Assembly (NCBI RefSeq): GCF_014647655.1
Contig: NZ_BMPP01000005.1
Location: 186,001-250,000, forward strand
Length of the DNA: 64,000 bases
From: Deinococcus malanensis
Lineage (GTDB): Bacteria; Deinococcota; Deinococci; Deinococcales; Deinococcaceae
Direction of reading: 5' to 3'
Under the pieces are notes generated by a model that searched no databases, was not told where the DNA came from, and saw nothing but the letters and a program-made list of their open reading frames with translations. The translations under genes and the position numbers were made by a program. The first letter of the stretch is position 1. Every line of letters starts with the position of its first letter. Shown one piece after another: positions 11,886 to 21,574 of this stretch.

Positions 11886-13051
11886 GGCCCCTCTTCGCGG
11901 ACCACATGGGGAGCAAAGGTGGCCCGGTTGTCGGTAACCCGGCCCCGTCCCTCACGCAGGCCCAGACCACAGACCTCGTCACCGGCGACCCACACGCCCA
12001 GCACCGGATAGCGCGGACCGTCGGCCGCCTCGAAGACCGGCAGGTCGATGTAGGCCTGCTCGACCATGGGCAGGTCGGCATAGTCCCCTGGCGTGCTGGT
12101 TCCGCCCGGCAGCGTCACGTTCTGGCCTTCACGCGAAAAGAGAGGTTTGCGGACCACCTGCGCTCCCAGCGTCCCGGGCTTCAGGGTGGCCGGCAGGATC
12201 AGCTCATGGCCGGGGTGAAGCTCGTGCAGCAGCGCCAGCAGGCCCTTGCTGCCCGTCACGGCCTTCCACAGCGGCTCCAGAAAGCGTGTCTGGGTGGCGG
12301 CCAGATGGGCGGCGTCACGGCCTTCCCAGGCAAACTCGAACGGCCACAGCCACATCAGGTTCCGGATCGGCAGGCTCCAGGTGTCCAGCAGCCAGGGGTC
12401 CTCAGGGCGGGTGCCGATCTCCTCGGCCAGCAGGAACGATCCGGAGACGCCCTGGGTCTGGGCCAGGTCTCTGAGGTAGGTGACGGTCGCAATGTCCTCG
12501 TCGCTGCGCGCGGCACTGAAGTGCGCCTGGGTGATGCCACGAGCCTCCCGCAGGTGCGCCCACTGTTCCAGCAGGCCTTCGTGGATGGTGTTCCACTGTG
12601 TGGTGCCAGGCGGGAGCTGCCCGGCCTCCAGCCGGTCTTCGAGCCACTGCCACTGGCATACCGAGGCTTCCAGCAGACTGGTCGGCGTCTGGGCATTGAC
12701 CTCCAGCAGTTTCGGGCGGCCCTGGCCGTCGTAGGCGAGGTCCAGCCGCATGTACAGTGTCGGGTCGTCGCGGTCCCACGACTCACGTACTGCCGCGTGC
12801 AGGAAGGCCGGTATTCCGAGCTCATTCAGGCGGCCATGTTCGATCGCGTGGCCGGTGGCGTCCAGCACCAGCCGGGTCAGTTCCTGGGCGTCACGTTGCA
12901 GCGCTGCGATCTGCTGCGGTGTGAAGGCGTAGGCCACGTCCTCGCCCCAGTAGGGCACCGGATGCTCGGGGGTGGGGGCATACCAGGTAAAGCCGACCTG
13001 CTGGAGGCGGGACTCCCAGTCGGGGCGGGGGGGAAACGACAGGCGCTGCAT
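11882..13051 (-). CDS. Glutathionylspermidine synthase-like ATP-grasp ligase (YgiC/YjfC-like)
   Basis: A 389-residue ATP-grasp enzyme of the glutathionylspermidine synthase C-terminal domain family. Visible are RLDLAYDGQGRPKLLEVNAQTP near residue 100 (metal-binding E and N), LLALLHELHPGHELILPA near residue 275, and VRKPLFSREGQNV near residue 310. It lacks the amidase half of E. coli Gss, like E. coli YgiC and YjfC, whose substrates are unknown. It should form an amide bond using ATP. Its start shares one base with the lipoprotein stop (TGATG) and its stop overlaps the channel start. The neighbour set suggests an envelope-linked modification rather than classical glutathionylspermidine synthesis. 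Confidence 0.9.
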   Translation of the reverse strand: MQRLSFPPRPDWESRLQQVGFTWYAPTPEHPVPYWGEDVAYAFTPQQIAALQRDAQELTRLVLDATGHAIEHGRLNELGIPAFLHAAVRESWDRDDPTLYMRLDLAYDGQGRPKLLEVNAQTPTSLLEASVCQWQWLEDRLEAGQLPPGTTQWNTIHEGLLEQWAHLREARGITQAHFSAARSDEDIATVTYLRDLAQTQGVSGSFLLAEEIGTRPEDPWLLDTWSLPIRNLMWLWPFEFAWEGRDAAHLAATQTRFLEPLWKAVTGSKGLLALLHELHPGHELILPATLKPGTLGAQVVRKPLFSREGQNVTLPGGTSTPGDYADLPMVEQAYIDLPVFEAADGPRYPVLGVWVAGDEVCGLGLREGRGRVTDNRATFAPHVVREEGP

Positions 13052-13467
13052 CAGCCGCCTCCGCTCAGGGTGCCCGAGGCGCCGGCGCGGGCGCTGGAGG
13101 TCAGGCCGCCCCGGCTGACCGGCGCCTTGAAGCTGCCGTAGGTGCCTTTTTTGCTGTCGTAGGTCAGACCCCGTGACGAAATTCCACCCGAGGACGTGTA
13201 TCCCACGAAGCGGGTGCCGCTGCCGGTGTACAGCAGATACGGCCCGAAGTACGTCTTTTTCTTCTTGTACAGGTCCAGATCGTCGTCTTCCTCGGCGCAG
13301 GGGTTTTCCAGGCCCTGCTGGATATAGGCCTGGTTGGCCGTCATGCACTGCTGGTAACTGGCGTACTGCACCCGGTTGTAGCGGCTCAGGTCATCGTCGT
13401 CACCGCCACAGGCGACCAGGAGAACCGGCAGGGCCGAGAGCAGGGGAAGATGGAAACTCTTTCTCAT
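13051..13467 (-). CDS. YgiB-like (DUF1190-like) lipoprotein
   Basis: A 138-residue predicted lipoprotein. LPLLSALPVLLVACGG is a signal peptide with lipobox LVAC, Cys at residue 20. An acidic stretch follows (DDDD), then YASYQQCM and NPCAEED with two further cysteines. The tail is Gly/Ser-rich (SFKAPVSRGGLTSSA). The tail and layout recall E. coli YgiB/YjfM, which are encoded next to the YgiC/YjfC ligases. Here too the gene abuts the ligase gene, with a one-base overlap, so it may be the ligase's partner or acceptor. The similarity is judged by eye and needs a profile search. Its ATG overlaps the stop codon of the MocR gene. Confidence 0.72.
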   Translation of the reverse strand: MRKSFHLPLLSALPVLLVACGGDDDDLSRYNRVQYASYQQCMTANQAYIQQGLENPCAEEDDDLDLYKKKKTYFGPYLLYTGSGTRFVGYTSSGGISSRGLTYDSKKGTYGSFKAPVSRGGLTSSARAGASGTLSGGG

Positions 13468-14951
13468 GCCTGCTCATACGGGGCGGGGCAGCCAGGAGTT
13501 GCACGGACCATCCGGGCGATCTCCTGGCTGCCGGCGCGGGCCTGCGCCGCCGTCAGTCCGGCGTAGCCCAGCAGCAGGGCCTGAGCCTCCGGGCCGGCGA
13601 AGGTATGGGAGGCCAGGGTGGAAACAAAGATTCCCCGGCTGGCCAGCCGGTCGGTCAGTGCGCCTGCGTCCAGCCCCGGTGCCAGATGCAGACACAGATG
13701 CAGCCCCGCCTCGATACCGCCCAGATGCGCCAGGGGGGCGAGCCCGACAAGTTCGCGGGTCAGGGCGCCACGTACCTGGGCGTGCCAGCGCCGGGTGCGG
13801 CGCACATGCCGGTCCACCTCGCCGCGGATAAGCAAGTGGGTCAGGGCCCGCTGCACAGGCAGCGGATGCCCGCCGTCGAGCAGCAGCCGTGCGCGGACCA
13901 GCGCCGGCATCAGGGCGCCCTGGGCCAGCAGGAAGCCCGTGCGCACCGCCGGAGTCAGGGCCTTGCTCAGCGTGCCCAGGTACAGCACCCGTCCGGAGCG
14001 GTCCAGGCTGGCCAGTGGCGGCAGGGGGGGGGCGCCGTAGCGGAATTCGCCGTCGTAATCGTCCTCGACAATCAGGGCGTCGTGGCGCTCGGCCCACTCC
14101 AGCAGGGCCAGGCGCCGGGGCAGGCTCATGCGCACGCCCAGCGGAAACTGGTGGCTGGGCGTGACATAGACCAGCCGGGCCGGGGGGGTCTGTGCTGTGA
14201 CCACGGCCCCGTCCTCATCTACACTGAGCGGCTGTACGTGGTGACCGGCATCCAGCATCACCTGACGCGCGGCGCGGTAGCCCGGATTTTCCATCAGGAC
14301 AGCTGAGCCGGGCGGCAGCAGCGCCCGCACGATCAGGTTCAGCGCCTGCAGGGTGCCGGCGGTGACCAGCACGTGTTCTGCCGTGGTGGACAGCCCCCTT
14401 GAGCGCCCGGTCCAGGCGCACAGTGCTGCCCGCAGGTCCGCTTCTCCCTGCGGATCGGCGTAGTCGCCGCTGACCGGCTGGCGTGCCGCGTCAGCCCAGG
14501 CCTTCCGCCAGACGCGCTGGTCCAGGGTGGCGGTGGTGGCCACGCCGACCTGAAAGTGCACGCCGGGCTGCCCCGGCGGGCCGTCCACCGGGGCGGGCGC
14601 CGGAGGGGTAAACCACGCCGGGGCCCTTTGTAACGCAGCTTGCGGCCGGGCCGCTCCGCCTGGCACCCGGGTACCGCTGCCGACCGTGGCTGCCAGGGTG
14701 CCGTCGGCCACCAGGGCGGCGTAGGCGTCGGCCACCACGCCACGCGTTACGCCCAGGTGAAGCGCCAGGCGCCGCGATCCTGGCAGCCGGGTGCCGGCAG
14801 GCAGGGTTCCGGACAGCACGGCCTCACGCACCTGCTTTGCCAGCTGCGCATGCATCGGCTCAGGGCCACTCCGGCACAGCAGCACCCCAAAAGGCAGTTC
14901 GGAAAGTGGACTGATTGAATTGCCTGAAAGTGGAGCTTTCTGGGAGGCCAT
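13464..14951 (-). CDS. MocR/PdxR-type transcriptional regulator (GntR HTH fused to aminotransferase)
   Basis: A 495-residue fusion of a GntR winged helix (residues 30-100, LPGSRRLALHLGVTRGVVAD) and a fold-type-I aminotransferase domain. The PLP lysine is in YLGTLSKALTP near residue 335, with IVEDDYDGEF as the cofactor Asp motif. MocR proteins usually sense PLP or amino acids and regulate a divergent operon. Here the divergent operon starts 20 bases away and includes a PNPOx-like protein and an aminotransferase. The -10 box TACACT on this strand covers the same bases as the -10 of the divergent cupin gene. The gene also leads a four-gene operon through ATGA overlap with the lipoprotein gene. 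Confidence 0.93.
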   Translation of the reverse strand: MASQKAPLSGNSISPLSELPFGVLLCRSGPEPMHAQLAKQVREAVLSGTLPAGTRLPGSRRLALHLGVTRGVVADAYAALVADGTLAATVGSGTRVPGGAARPQAALQRAPAWFTPPAPAPVDGPPGQPGVHFQVGVATTATLDQRVWRKAWADAARQPVSGDYADPQGEADLRAALCAWTGRSRGLSTTAEHVLVTAGTLQALNLIVRALLPPGSAVLMENPGYRAARQVMLDAGHHVQPLSVDEDGAVVTAQTPPARLVYVTPSHQFPLGVRMSLPRRLALLEWAERHDALIVEDDYDGEFRYGAPPLPPLASLDRSGRVLYLGTLSKALTPAVRTGFLLAQGALMPALVRARLLLDGGHPLPVQRALTHLLIRGEVDRHVRRTRRWHAQVRGALTRELVGLAPLAHLGGIEAGLHLCLHLAPGLDAGALTDRLASRGIFVSTLASHTFAGPEAQALLLGYAGLTAAQARAGSQEIARMVRATPGCPAPYEQA

Positions 14952-14959
14952 TGTCTCTC

Positions 14960-14966
14960 TAGTGTA
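14960..14966. promoter_or_regulatory. Shared -10 element for two divergent operons
   Basis: The seven bases TAGTGTA read TAGTGT rightwards, six bases before the cupin ATG, and TACACT leftwards, nine bases before the MocR ATG. Each fits the TANNNT -10 pattern used by other genes here. RNA polymerase could thus start either way from one melted site, and MocR binding nearby could control both. Confidence 0.65.
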
Positions 14967-14971
14967 GGGGC

Positions 14972-15325
14972 ATGCATCTGGTTTCTCTTGCCCGGGCCCG
15001 CGAGGCGGCGCCGATTCCCGGATTTCTGGAGGTTTTTCATCGCGGTTCGCTGCGTCTAGAACTCTACCGGCCGCGCGGCCACGATCCCCAGCAGCCTCAT
15101 GCCCAGGACGAGCTGTATGTGGTGATCAGCGGCAGCGGCACCTTTCGCTGTGCGGGGCAGGTTCAGACGTTCGGGCCGGGTGACCTGCTGTATGCCGCAG
15201 CCGGCGCCGAACACCGGTTCGAGGCATTCTCCGAGGACCTGGAAGTGTGGGTGGTGTTCTATGGTCCGTCCGGAGGCGAGCAGCCCGGGAGCAGAAGGGT
15301 GCTGGGCCAGGTGTGGCCCGAATGA
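14972..15325 (+). CDS. Small cupin-domain protein
   Basis: A 117-residue single-domain cupin. The two cupin motifs are visible: HDPQQPHAQDELYVVISGSG (His/His/Glu metal ligands, near residue 37) and GDLLYAAAGAEHRFEA (second-motif His, near residue 70). It may bind a metal and act as an enzyme or sensor; the substrate is not visible. It is the first gene of a six-gene operon whose members all overlap by four bases. TAGTGT lies six bases before the ATG, so the message probably begins at the start codon. Its stop codon overlaps the next gene's ATG. Confidence 0.9.
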   Translation: MHLVSLARAREAAPIPGFLEVFHRGSLRLELYRPRGHDPQQPHAQDELYVVISGSGTFRCAGQVQTFGPGDLLYAAAGAEHRFEAFSEDLEVWVVFYGPSGGEQPGSRRVLGQVWPE

Positions 15326-15762
15326 TCCGGCCGGTTCAGGTGCATGACACGGCACTCGGCCTTGCGGCGCTGCGCGAGCCGCGTCCCGGGTCTCCGGCTA
15401 CGGCCAGCGCAGAGGCACTTTCACGGCACCTGGGCCAGCTCGCCGCAGAAGGCTACCGGCTGGTCGGAGTGTTTGAAGACGAGGATGGGCCGGCGGTCAC
15501 GGTGGCCGGCTACCGCACCATGACCACGCTGGCCGGTGGCAGAACCCTGTACCTGGACGATCTGTCCACCCTGCCCCGGTTCCGTGGGCGAGGCCACGCC
15601 GGGCGGCTGCTGGTCTGGCTGGACGCCGAAGCCCGGCGGCTGGGCAGCGAAGCGCTGCACCTCGATTCTGGCGTGGGGGAGGCCCGGTTTACGGTGCACC
15701 GTCAGTACCTGCGCCACAGCATGGGCATCACCTGTCACGACCTTGAAAAGAGGCTGCCATGA
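15322..15762 (+). CDS. GNAT-family N-acetyltransferase
   Basis: A 146-residue GNAT acyltransferase. The acetyl-CoA-binding motif A is YLDDLSTLPRFRGRGHAGRLL near residues 88-108, with the R/Q-x-x-G-x-G/A core RGRGHA. The C-terminal strand carries HRQYLRHSMGI. It should transfer an acetyl group from acetyl-CoA to an amine; the substrate is unknown. The ATG at 15322 overlaps the cupin stop and its own stop overlaps the DinB-like gene, so both junctions are ATGA and translation is likely coupled. Confidence 0.9.
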   Translation: MIRPVQVHDTALGLAALREPRPGSPATASAEALSRHLGQLAAEGYRLVGVFEDEDGPAVTVAGYRTMTTLAGGRTLYLDDLSTLPRFRGRGHAGRLLVWLDAEARRLGSEALHLDSGVGEARFTVHRQYLRHSMGITCHDLEKRLP

Positions 15763-16340
15763 ACGACCTGAGCTACCCCATCGGAGCGGCGCCAGCGTCC
15801 TCGCCGGCTCTGCCTGAGCAGCGGTCTGCCGCCATTGCGGCGCTGCGTAGCTTCCCTGCCGAACTGAGCGGCGCCGTGGCCGGGCTCGGCGACACGCAGC
15901 TGGACACGCCGTACCGCGAGGGAGGCTGGACTGTTCGGACCCTGATTCATCATGTGGCTGACAGTCACCTGCACGCCTATGTCCGCACGAAGCTGGCGCT
16001 GACCGAACCTGAGCCGGTGATCAGACCCTGGGACGTGGACACCTGGGCCGAACTGCCCGACAGCCGGCTGCCGGTCCAGCCCAGCCTCGACCTGCTGGCT
16101 GGACTGCACGCGCGCTGGGCTGAGCTGTATTCGTCGGTTGACGGGCCCGGCTGGGAGCGCTGTTTTGTTCACCCGGATCTGGCAGGCCGTGCGGGCAGGC
16201 CCCCGGCGGCCTGGGCACAGGCCTTTCAGGCCGATGAACAGGGTCGTGTCCGTCTGGCCCGGTGGCTGGCTGTGTACATCTGGCACGGACAGCACCACAC
16301 CGCCCACATTCTGGGCCTGCGCCAGAGGAAAGGCTGGTGA
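15759..16340 (+). CDS. DinB/YfiT-type putative thiol transferase
   Basis: A 193-residue DinB-superfamily four-helix protein of the YfiT kind. It shows TPYREGGWTVRTLIHHVADSH near residues 50-70 and YIWHGQHHTAHILGLR near the C-terminus. These supply the three histidines of the metal site, one in HHVADS and two in the GQHHTAHI region. YfiT relatives are metal-dependent hydrolases or bacillithiol S-transferases, and Deinococcus makes bacillithiol, so conjugation of electrophiles is a reasonable guess. It sits third in the overlapping operon with ATGA upstream and GTGA downstream. Confidence 0.88.
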   Translation: MNDLSYPIGAAPASSPALPEQRSAAIAALRSFPAELSGAVAGLGDTQLDTPYREGGWTVRTLIHHVADSHLHAYVRTKLALTEPEPVIRPWDVDTWAELPDSRLPVQPSLDLLAGLHARWAELYSSVDGPGWERCFVHPDLAGRAGRPPAAWAQAFQADEQGRVRLARWLAVYIWHGQHHTAHILGLRQRKGW

Positions 16341-16978
16341 GCAGCCATTACGATCCCCGTCGGCGCGACCCATCGGTCAGCCGCCGTCCCCAGAACCGCC
16401 AGGAAGAGGCCTGGATCGAGGCCCTGCTGCTGCGCGGGCGCATCGGCCGCGTGGCCACCCTGTGGCAGGGTGAGGACGGGCAGGCGTTTCCCTTTATCAC
16501 GCCGCTGGCCTACGCCTATCGCCCGCAGGAGCACGACATCGTGTACCACACGAATATAGTCGGTCGCCTGCGCGCCAACACCGTTCAGGGTCACCCGGCC
16601 ACGTTCGAGGTGTCGGAAACCGGCTCGTTTCTGCCCAGCAACTCACCGCTGGAACTGACCGTGCAGTACCGCAGCGTGATTGCGTTCGGCACCGCCCGGC
16701 TCCTGACTGACCCGGCCCAGATGCGCGCCGCCCTGAGCGTGCTGTGCGTGCGGGCCTTTCCCGACCTGCGGCCAGGCCAGGAAATGCGCCCCATCCTGGA
16801 CAGCGATCTGGCACGGACCTCGGTCTACTCGCTGGCTGTCGAACGCTGGAGCGGCAAGGAAAACTGGACGGAAACGGCTCTTCAGGACGAGAGCTGGCCG
16901 CCGCTTTCGCCGGATCAGGCAAGGCCGCGGCCCAGCACTCCGTCTCAGTCCTCCGCTGACGCTACGGTGGCACCATGA
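16337..16978 (+). CDS. FMN-binding split-barrel (PNPOx-like) protein
   Basis: A 213-residue flavin-binding split-barrel protein related to pyridoxamine 5'-phosphate oxidase. The core runs from LLLRGRIGRVATLW (residue 31) through FPFITPLAYAYRP and IVYHTNIVGRLRANT, to VEVSE-like FEVSETGSFLP and SVIAFGTARLL. It likely binds FMN as a dimer and reduces or oxidises a small substrate; B6 chemistry is tempting because a PLP-dependent MocR regulator lies divergent. The GTG start at 16337 overlaps the upstream stop (GTGA); no better start exists. The last 40 residues are Pro/Ser-rich and look disordered. Confidence 0.87.
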   Translation: MSSHYDPRRRDPSVSRRPQNRQEEAWIEALLLRGRIGRVATLWQGEDGQAFPFITPLAYAYRPQEHDIVYHTNIVGRLRANTVQGHPATFEVSETGSFLPSNSPLELTVQYRSVIAFGTARLLTDPAQMRAALSVLCVRAFPDLRPGQEMRPILDSDLARTSVYSLAVERWSGKENWTETALQDESWPPLSPDQARPRPSTPSQSSADATVAP

Positions 16979-17909
16979 CGCGGCGTGACGTGCTTGAAAT
17001 GTTCATTCTTTCGGTGGTGTGGGGCGTCTCGTTCCTGCTGATCAAGCTGGTCGGTGAGGTCTTCCCGCCGGTGTGGGTGGCGCTGCTGCGTTCCGTATTC
17101 GGTGCCCTGGTGCTGTGGGCCGCGCTGCGCTGGGGCCGGCATTCCCTGCCGCCGGCGCACCTGTGGAAGCCGCTGCTGCTGGTGGCCGTGTTCAACAACG
17201 TGCTGCCCTGGACCTTCTTTGCCTGGGGCGAGCAGACAGTCAGCAGTAACATCGCGGCCATCCTGAACGCCACGACGCCACTATTTTCCCTGCTGATCGC
17301 ACTCGGTGCGCGAGACGCCCAGGTCACAGGACGGGTGATCGGCGGGGTGATGATCGGGCTGGCCGGTGTGGCCATGACCGTTTCCGGCGGAATCAGTGGC
17401 GGGCACGCCACCCTGTTCGGGGTCCTGATCCTGCTGGCCGCCAGTCTGGGCTACGCGGTGGCCACCTCCATCGCCAAACGCACGCTGGGCGGCCTGAACC
17501 CGGTTGGACTAGCAACCACACAGCTCACGCTGTCGTCCCTGATGCTCGCGCCGGTTGCGCTGCTGGGGCCACAGCCGGGGCCGGTAACCCTAACCGCGCT
17601 GGGGTCCATGCTGGTGCTCGGGGTCTTTGGCAGCGGCGTCGCCTACCTGCTGTATTACGGCCTGCTCGCGCGGGTCTCGCCCACGCAGGTGGTGGCGGTC
17701 ACGTATGTGCTGCCCCTGTGGGGCCTGTTCTGGGGCGCGGTGGCCGGCGAGGCGATCGGTCTGCTGTCGCTGCTGGGCGTGGCGGTGGTGCTGTCGGGAT
17801 TGCTGCTGCTGAACATGCCGCGCCGGTCGGCAGGCACACAGCAAGGCAGCTCCACATTGCCGGCGCGGGAGCGTCCTACACTGGGCCCAGAGCAGAGGAG
17901 GAAGCAAGC

Positions 17910-17913
<4 letters not shown>
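16975..17913 (+). CDS. EamA/DMT-family membrane transporter
   Basis: A 312-residue drug/metabolite transporter with about ten membrane helices in two EamA repeats. Repeat one starts at residue 4 with [20 protein letters not shown]; repeat two begins near residue 142 with [19 protein letters not shown]. The last 30 residues are hydrophilic. Members export amino acids or other metabolites. Placement between a PNPOx-like protein and an aminotransferase suggests movement of an amine or amino acid, which is inference. ATGA overlaps occur at both ends. Confidence 0.92.
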
Positions 17914-19151
<1,238 letters not shown>

Positions 19152-19168
19152 AGACCGCACAACTGTAA

Positions 19169-19204
19169 GCGTCCCTGTTCCGGTAATTCCAGGCCGGGGC
19201 GCTT
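19169..19204 (+). terminator. Weak terminator hairpin after the six-gene operon
   Basis: AGCGTCCC pairs imperfectly with GGGGCGCT across a 20-base loop, followed by TTGCTGTGTT. It is the only such structure before the next gene. Confidence 0.5.
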
Positions 19205-19304
19205 TGCTGTGTTCCTGACATCACCCTTCATGAACTGCCCTTATGAGGGCCGACTGTGCCAAACCTTCAAATGAGGCCCTTGTGGATTCCCTACGCTGTA
19301 GCCG

Positions 19305-21002
19305 ATGAAGGTCTGGGTGGCAGGGGTAGCGGCTGTGGCATTGCTGGGAGGCGCGCTGGCATTGGGTGCGGCTTCGCAGCCCACTGGAAAACTCGCGCCG
19401 GGTCTGCGTGTGGCCGGGGTAGAGGTCGGCGGGCTGACACGCGAGCAGGCCATCGCGGCGCTGGGAGCCCGCAGCGTCACCCCGCCCGAGGTCACCGTCA
19501 GTGCCGGCAGCAACACCTGGACCGTGGGCGCCGACCTGCTGGGCTGGCGGGCCGATACCGAAACCAGTGTCGCGGCAGCTGAGAAAGCCACTGCCGAGCG
19601 CGGGATGGTGGAACGCGTTCAGGACCTGCTGGGCCAGAGCAGCATGCAGGACCTGCCGCTGGTGGCCCAGGTGGACCCGGCGAAGGCCACGGCGACCCTC
19701 AGGCTCCTGACGGCTGATATGGATAGGCAGCCGCGCGACGCCAGCATCGTGTTCGACAAGACCAGCCTGAAGTACGTGGTCAGGCCCGAGCGCACTGGGG
19801 CGCAGGTGGAAGTGACCAGCGCCGTGAAAACCTACGTGGCCTCGCCAACCCTCAGTGCGCTGAAAGTTCCCGTTCGCGCGTTGAAGGCCAAAGTCACCGC
19901 CGCGGACCTGCAGCCCCACGTGGTCCAGGGCAATGCCCTGATGCGACCGTTCACAGCCAGACTGGACGGCACCGAGCGCAGCGGTGCACTGACAGCGTTG
20001 CAGGTGGCCAACCTGTACTGGGTGCGGGAAAACGGGATCGTCCCTGACGACAAGGCCCTCAAGGCCGCTTTCGGTGTCCTGACGAACCACGTGGACCAGC
20101 CGGCACGCAACGCCCGCTTTGCCCTCAGGGGCAAGGAATTTGTAAAGGTCAAGGAGCAGGCGGGCGTGGTGACCGACCGGCCCGTCTCCTACGCCGCGTT
20201 CCGCAAGGCCGTGCTGGACTCGGCGCACAAGGACGTAATATTTGCCAGCAAGGTCAGCAAGCCGACCCTGACCCTGGCTGCCCTGCCCGATCCCAAGAAG
20301 CTGGAGCTGATCACGGTGGGCCGCAGCACCTACTACGGCAGCAGCCCCGCGCGCCGGGTCAACGTGGCCAACGCCGCAGCCAAGATCCACGGTTCTGTCG
20401 TGGCTAAAGGGGAGACCTTCAGCTTCCTGGGCGCCCTGGGCAGCATCACCCCGGAAAACGGCTTTGTGGGAGGGCTGATTATCAGTGGGGGCCGCACCGT
20501 GGATGGTCTGGGCGGTGGGGTGTGTCAGGTCAGCACCACGGTCTTCCGGGCTCTGTACCAGGCGGGCCTGCCCGTGGTCGAGCGCAACCAGCACTCCTAC
20601 CGCGTGGGGTACTACGAACCGCAGATCGGTTTTGAGGCAGCCGTGTATGACCCTGGGGTCGACCTCAAGATGAAAAACGACACTGGCGGGCCGTTGCTGA
20701 TCAAGACCATCAACCACCCCGGCAAGAGCGTGCTCGAGGTGGAGGTCTGGGGCATCAAGCAGACGCGCAGGGTCATCGTCAGCCCCGCGACCATCCTGGC
20801 GCGAGTGCCGCATCCGCCGGCGCAGTACGTGTTCAATCCGCGTATGCGTGCCGGGGCCGTGCGACAGGTGGACTGGGCCCAGGACGGTTTCAACCTGTAC
20901 ATTACCCGGACCATCAAGGATGAGGGCACTGCACGTACCGACCGGGTGACCACCAACTACCGACCCTGGCGCGCAGTGTACGAGACCGGCCCGCGCGGCT
21001 GA
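19305..21002 (+). CDS. VanW-family exported protein
   Basis: A 565-residue exported protein. The N-terminal VWVAGVAAVALLGGALALGAA is a signal or anchor segment. Putative peptidoglycan-binding repeats (PG_binding_4-like, GLRVAGVEVGGLTREQAIAAL) occupy residues 32-250. A VanW domain follows from about residue 340: SSPARRVNVANAAAKIHG, KGETFSFLGALG and GGGVCQVSTTVFRA. The C-terminal 90 residues are beta-rich. VanW domains occur in vancomycin-resistance clusters, but their biochemistry is unsettled; the layout resembles YoaR. TACGCT lies seven bases before the ATG. It is probably an envelope protein and a single-gene unit. Confidence 0.92.
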   Translation: MKVWVAGVAAVALLGGALALGAASQPTGKLAPGLRVAGVEVGGLTREQAIAALGARSVTPPEVTVSAGSNTWTVGADLLGWRADTETSVAAAEKATAERGMVERVQDLLGQSSMQDLPLVAQVDPAKATATLRLLTADMDRQPRDASIVFDKTSLKYVVRPERTGAQVEVTSAVKTYVASPTLSALKVPVRALKAKVTAADLQPHVVQGNALMRPFTARLDGTERSGALTALQVANLYWVRENGIVPDDKALKAAFGVLTNHVDQPARNARFALRGKEFVKVKEQAGVVTDRPVSYAAFRKAVLDSAHKDVIFASKVSKPTLTLAALPDPKKLELITVGRSTYYGSSPARRVNVANAAAKIHGSVVAKGETFSFLGALGSITPENGFVGGLIISGGRTVDGLGGGVCQVSTTVFRALYQAGLPVVERNQHSYRVGYYEPQIGFEAAVYDPGVDLKMKNDTGGPLLIKTINHPGKSVLEVEVWGIKQTRRVIVSPATILARVPHPPAQYVFNPRMRAGAVRQVDWAQDGFNLYITRTIKDEGTARTDRVTTNYRPWRAVYETGPRG

Positions 21003-21132
21003 TCCGCCGCCTGCCTGGACCCGTGCCTCGCGGCGGCGGAGCGAAAGCAAGCTGCGTGGGGCTGCCCGCGTGTCTGGCCATGTCGTCCAGGTCAAGGGCT
21101 GAACTCATGCGGAACAAGCGCTCACAGCGGGA

Positions 21133-21158
21133 CCGGGCCCCCATATTTCAGGGCCCGG
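21133..21158. terminator. Terminator hairpin between convergent genes
   Basis: A perfect 8-bp inverted repeat CCGGGCCC / GGGCCCGG with a 10-base loop lies between the VanW gene and the leftward membrane-protein gene. Confidence 0.6.
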
Positions 21159-21173
21159 CCTTAGGCTTGAGCT

Positions 21174-21530
21174 TCAGCTCTGAGGTTTGCGAATGGTCGC
21201 GAACAGCACGGCAAATACCAGCACCATGACCAGATAGGAGATCAGGGAGGCGGCCGGATTGAAGGTGGGGCTCAGGACATCTCCGGCAAATTTGTAGATG
21301 GCATACGGCACCGCCCAGCCCAGCCCGAACAGGGCCGCCCGCCGGCCGAAATCGCGCGTCATGGCGGCCTGAGGGAAAAACCGCATGGGGAGAATCATCG
21401 CCGGAATCAGCAGCAGCTGCGCCAGGTAAAACCACACCGGCAGCGTGTCAAACCCATACTGCACGCCGGCAAACACGATATTCAGCGCGCCGATCACGAG
21501 GCCAGTGATCAGTGCGGTCCGTAACAACAT
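21174..21530 (-). CDS. Small four-helix membrane protein of unknown function
   Basis: A protein of 118 residues with four predicted membrane helices: LITGLVIGALNIVFAGV, WFYLAQLLLIPAMILPM, AALFGLGWAVPYAIYKFAG and LISYLVMVLVFAVLFATI. I do not recognise a family with certainty; it resembles small DUF4199-like proteins. The start is uncertain: ATG 21530 is used, while a GTG nine bases upstream adds three residues. No ribosome site stands out at either. It is 44 bases downstream of the ABM-domain gene on the same strand and may be co-transcribed with it. Confidence 0.72.
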   Translation of the reverse strand: MLLRTALITGLVIGALNIVFAGVQYGFDTLPVWFYLAQLLLIPAMILPMRFFPQAAMTRDFGRRAALFGLGWAVPYAIYKFAGDVLSPTFNPAASLISYLVMVLVFAVLFATIRKPQS

Positions 21531-21574
21531 GGAATTCACGGGGTCATCTTTTCATGTGGCAGCCCGGAATAAGG

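Noticed and set aside
13052..13348. N-terminal extension of the ATP-grasp gene to 13348
   Set aside because: It overlaps the lipoprotein gene in another frame, and its residues are not family-like.
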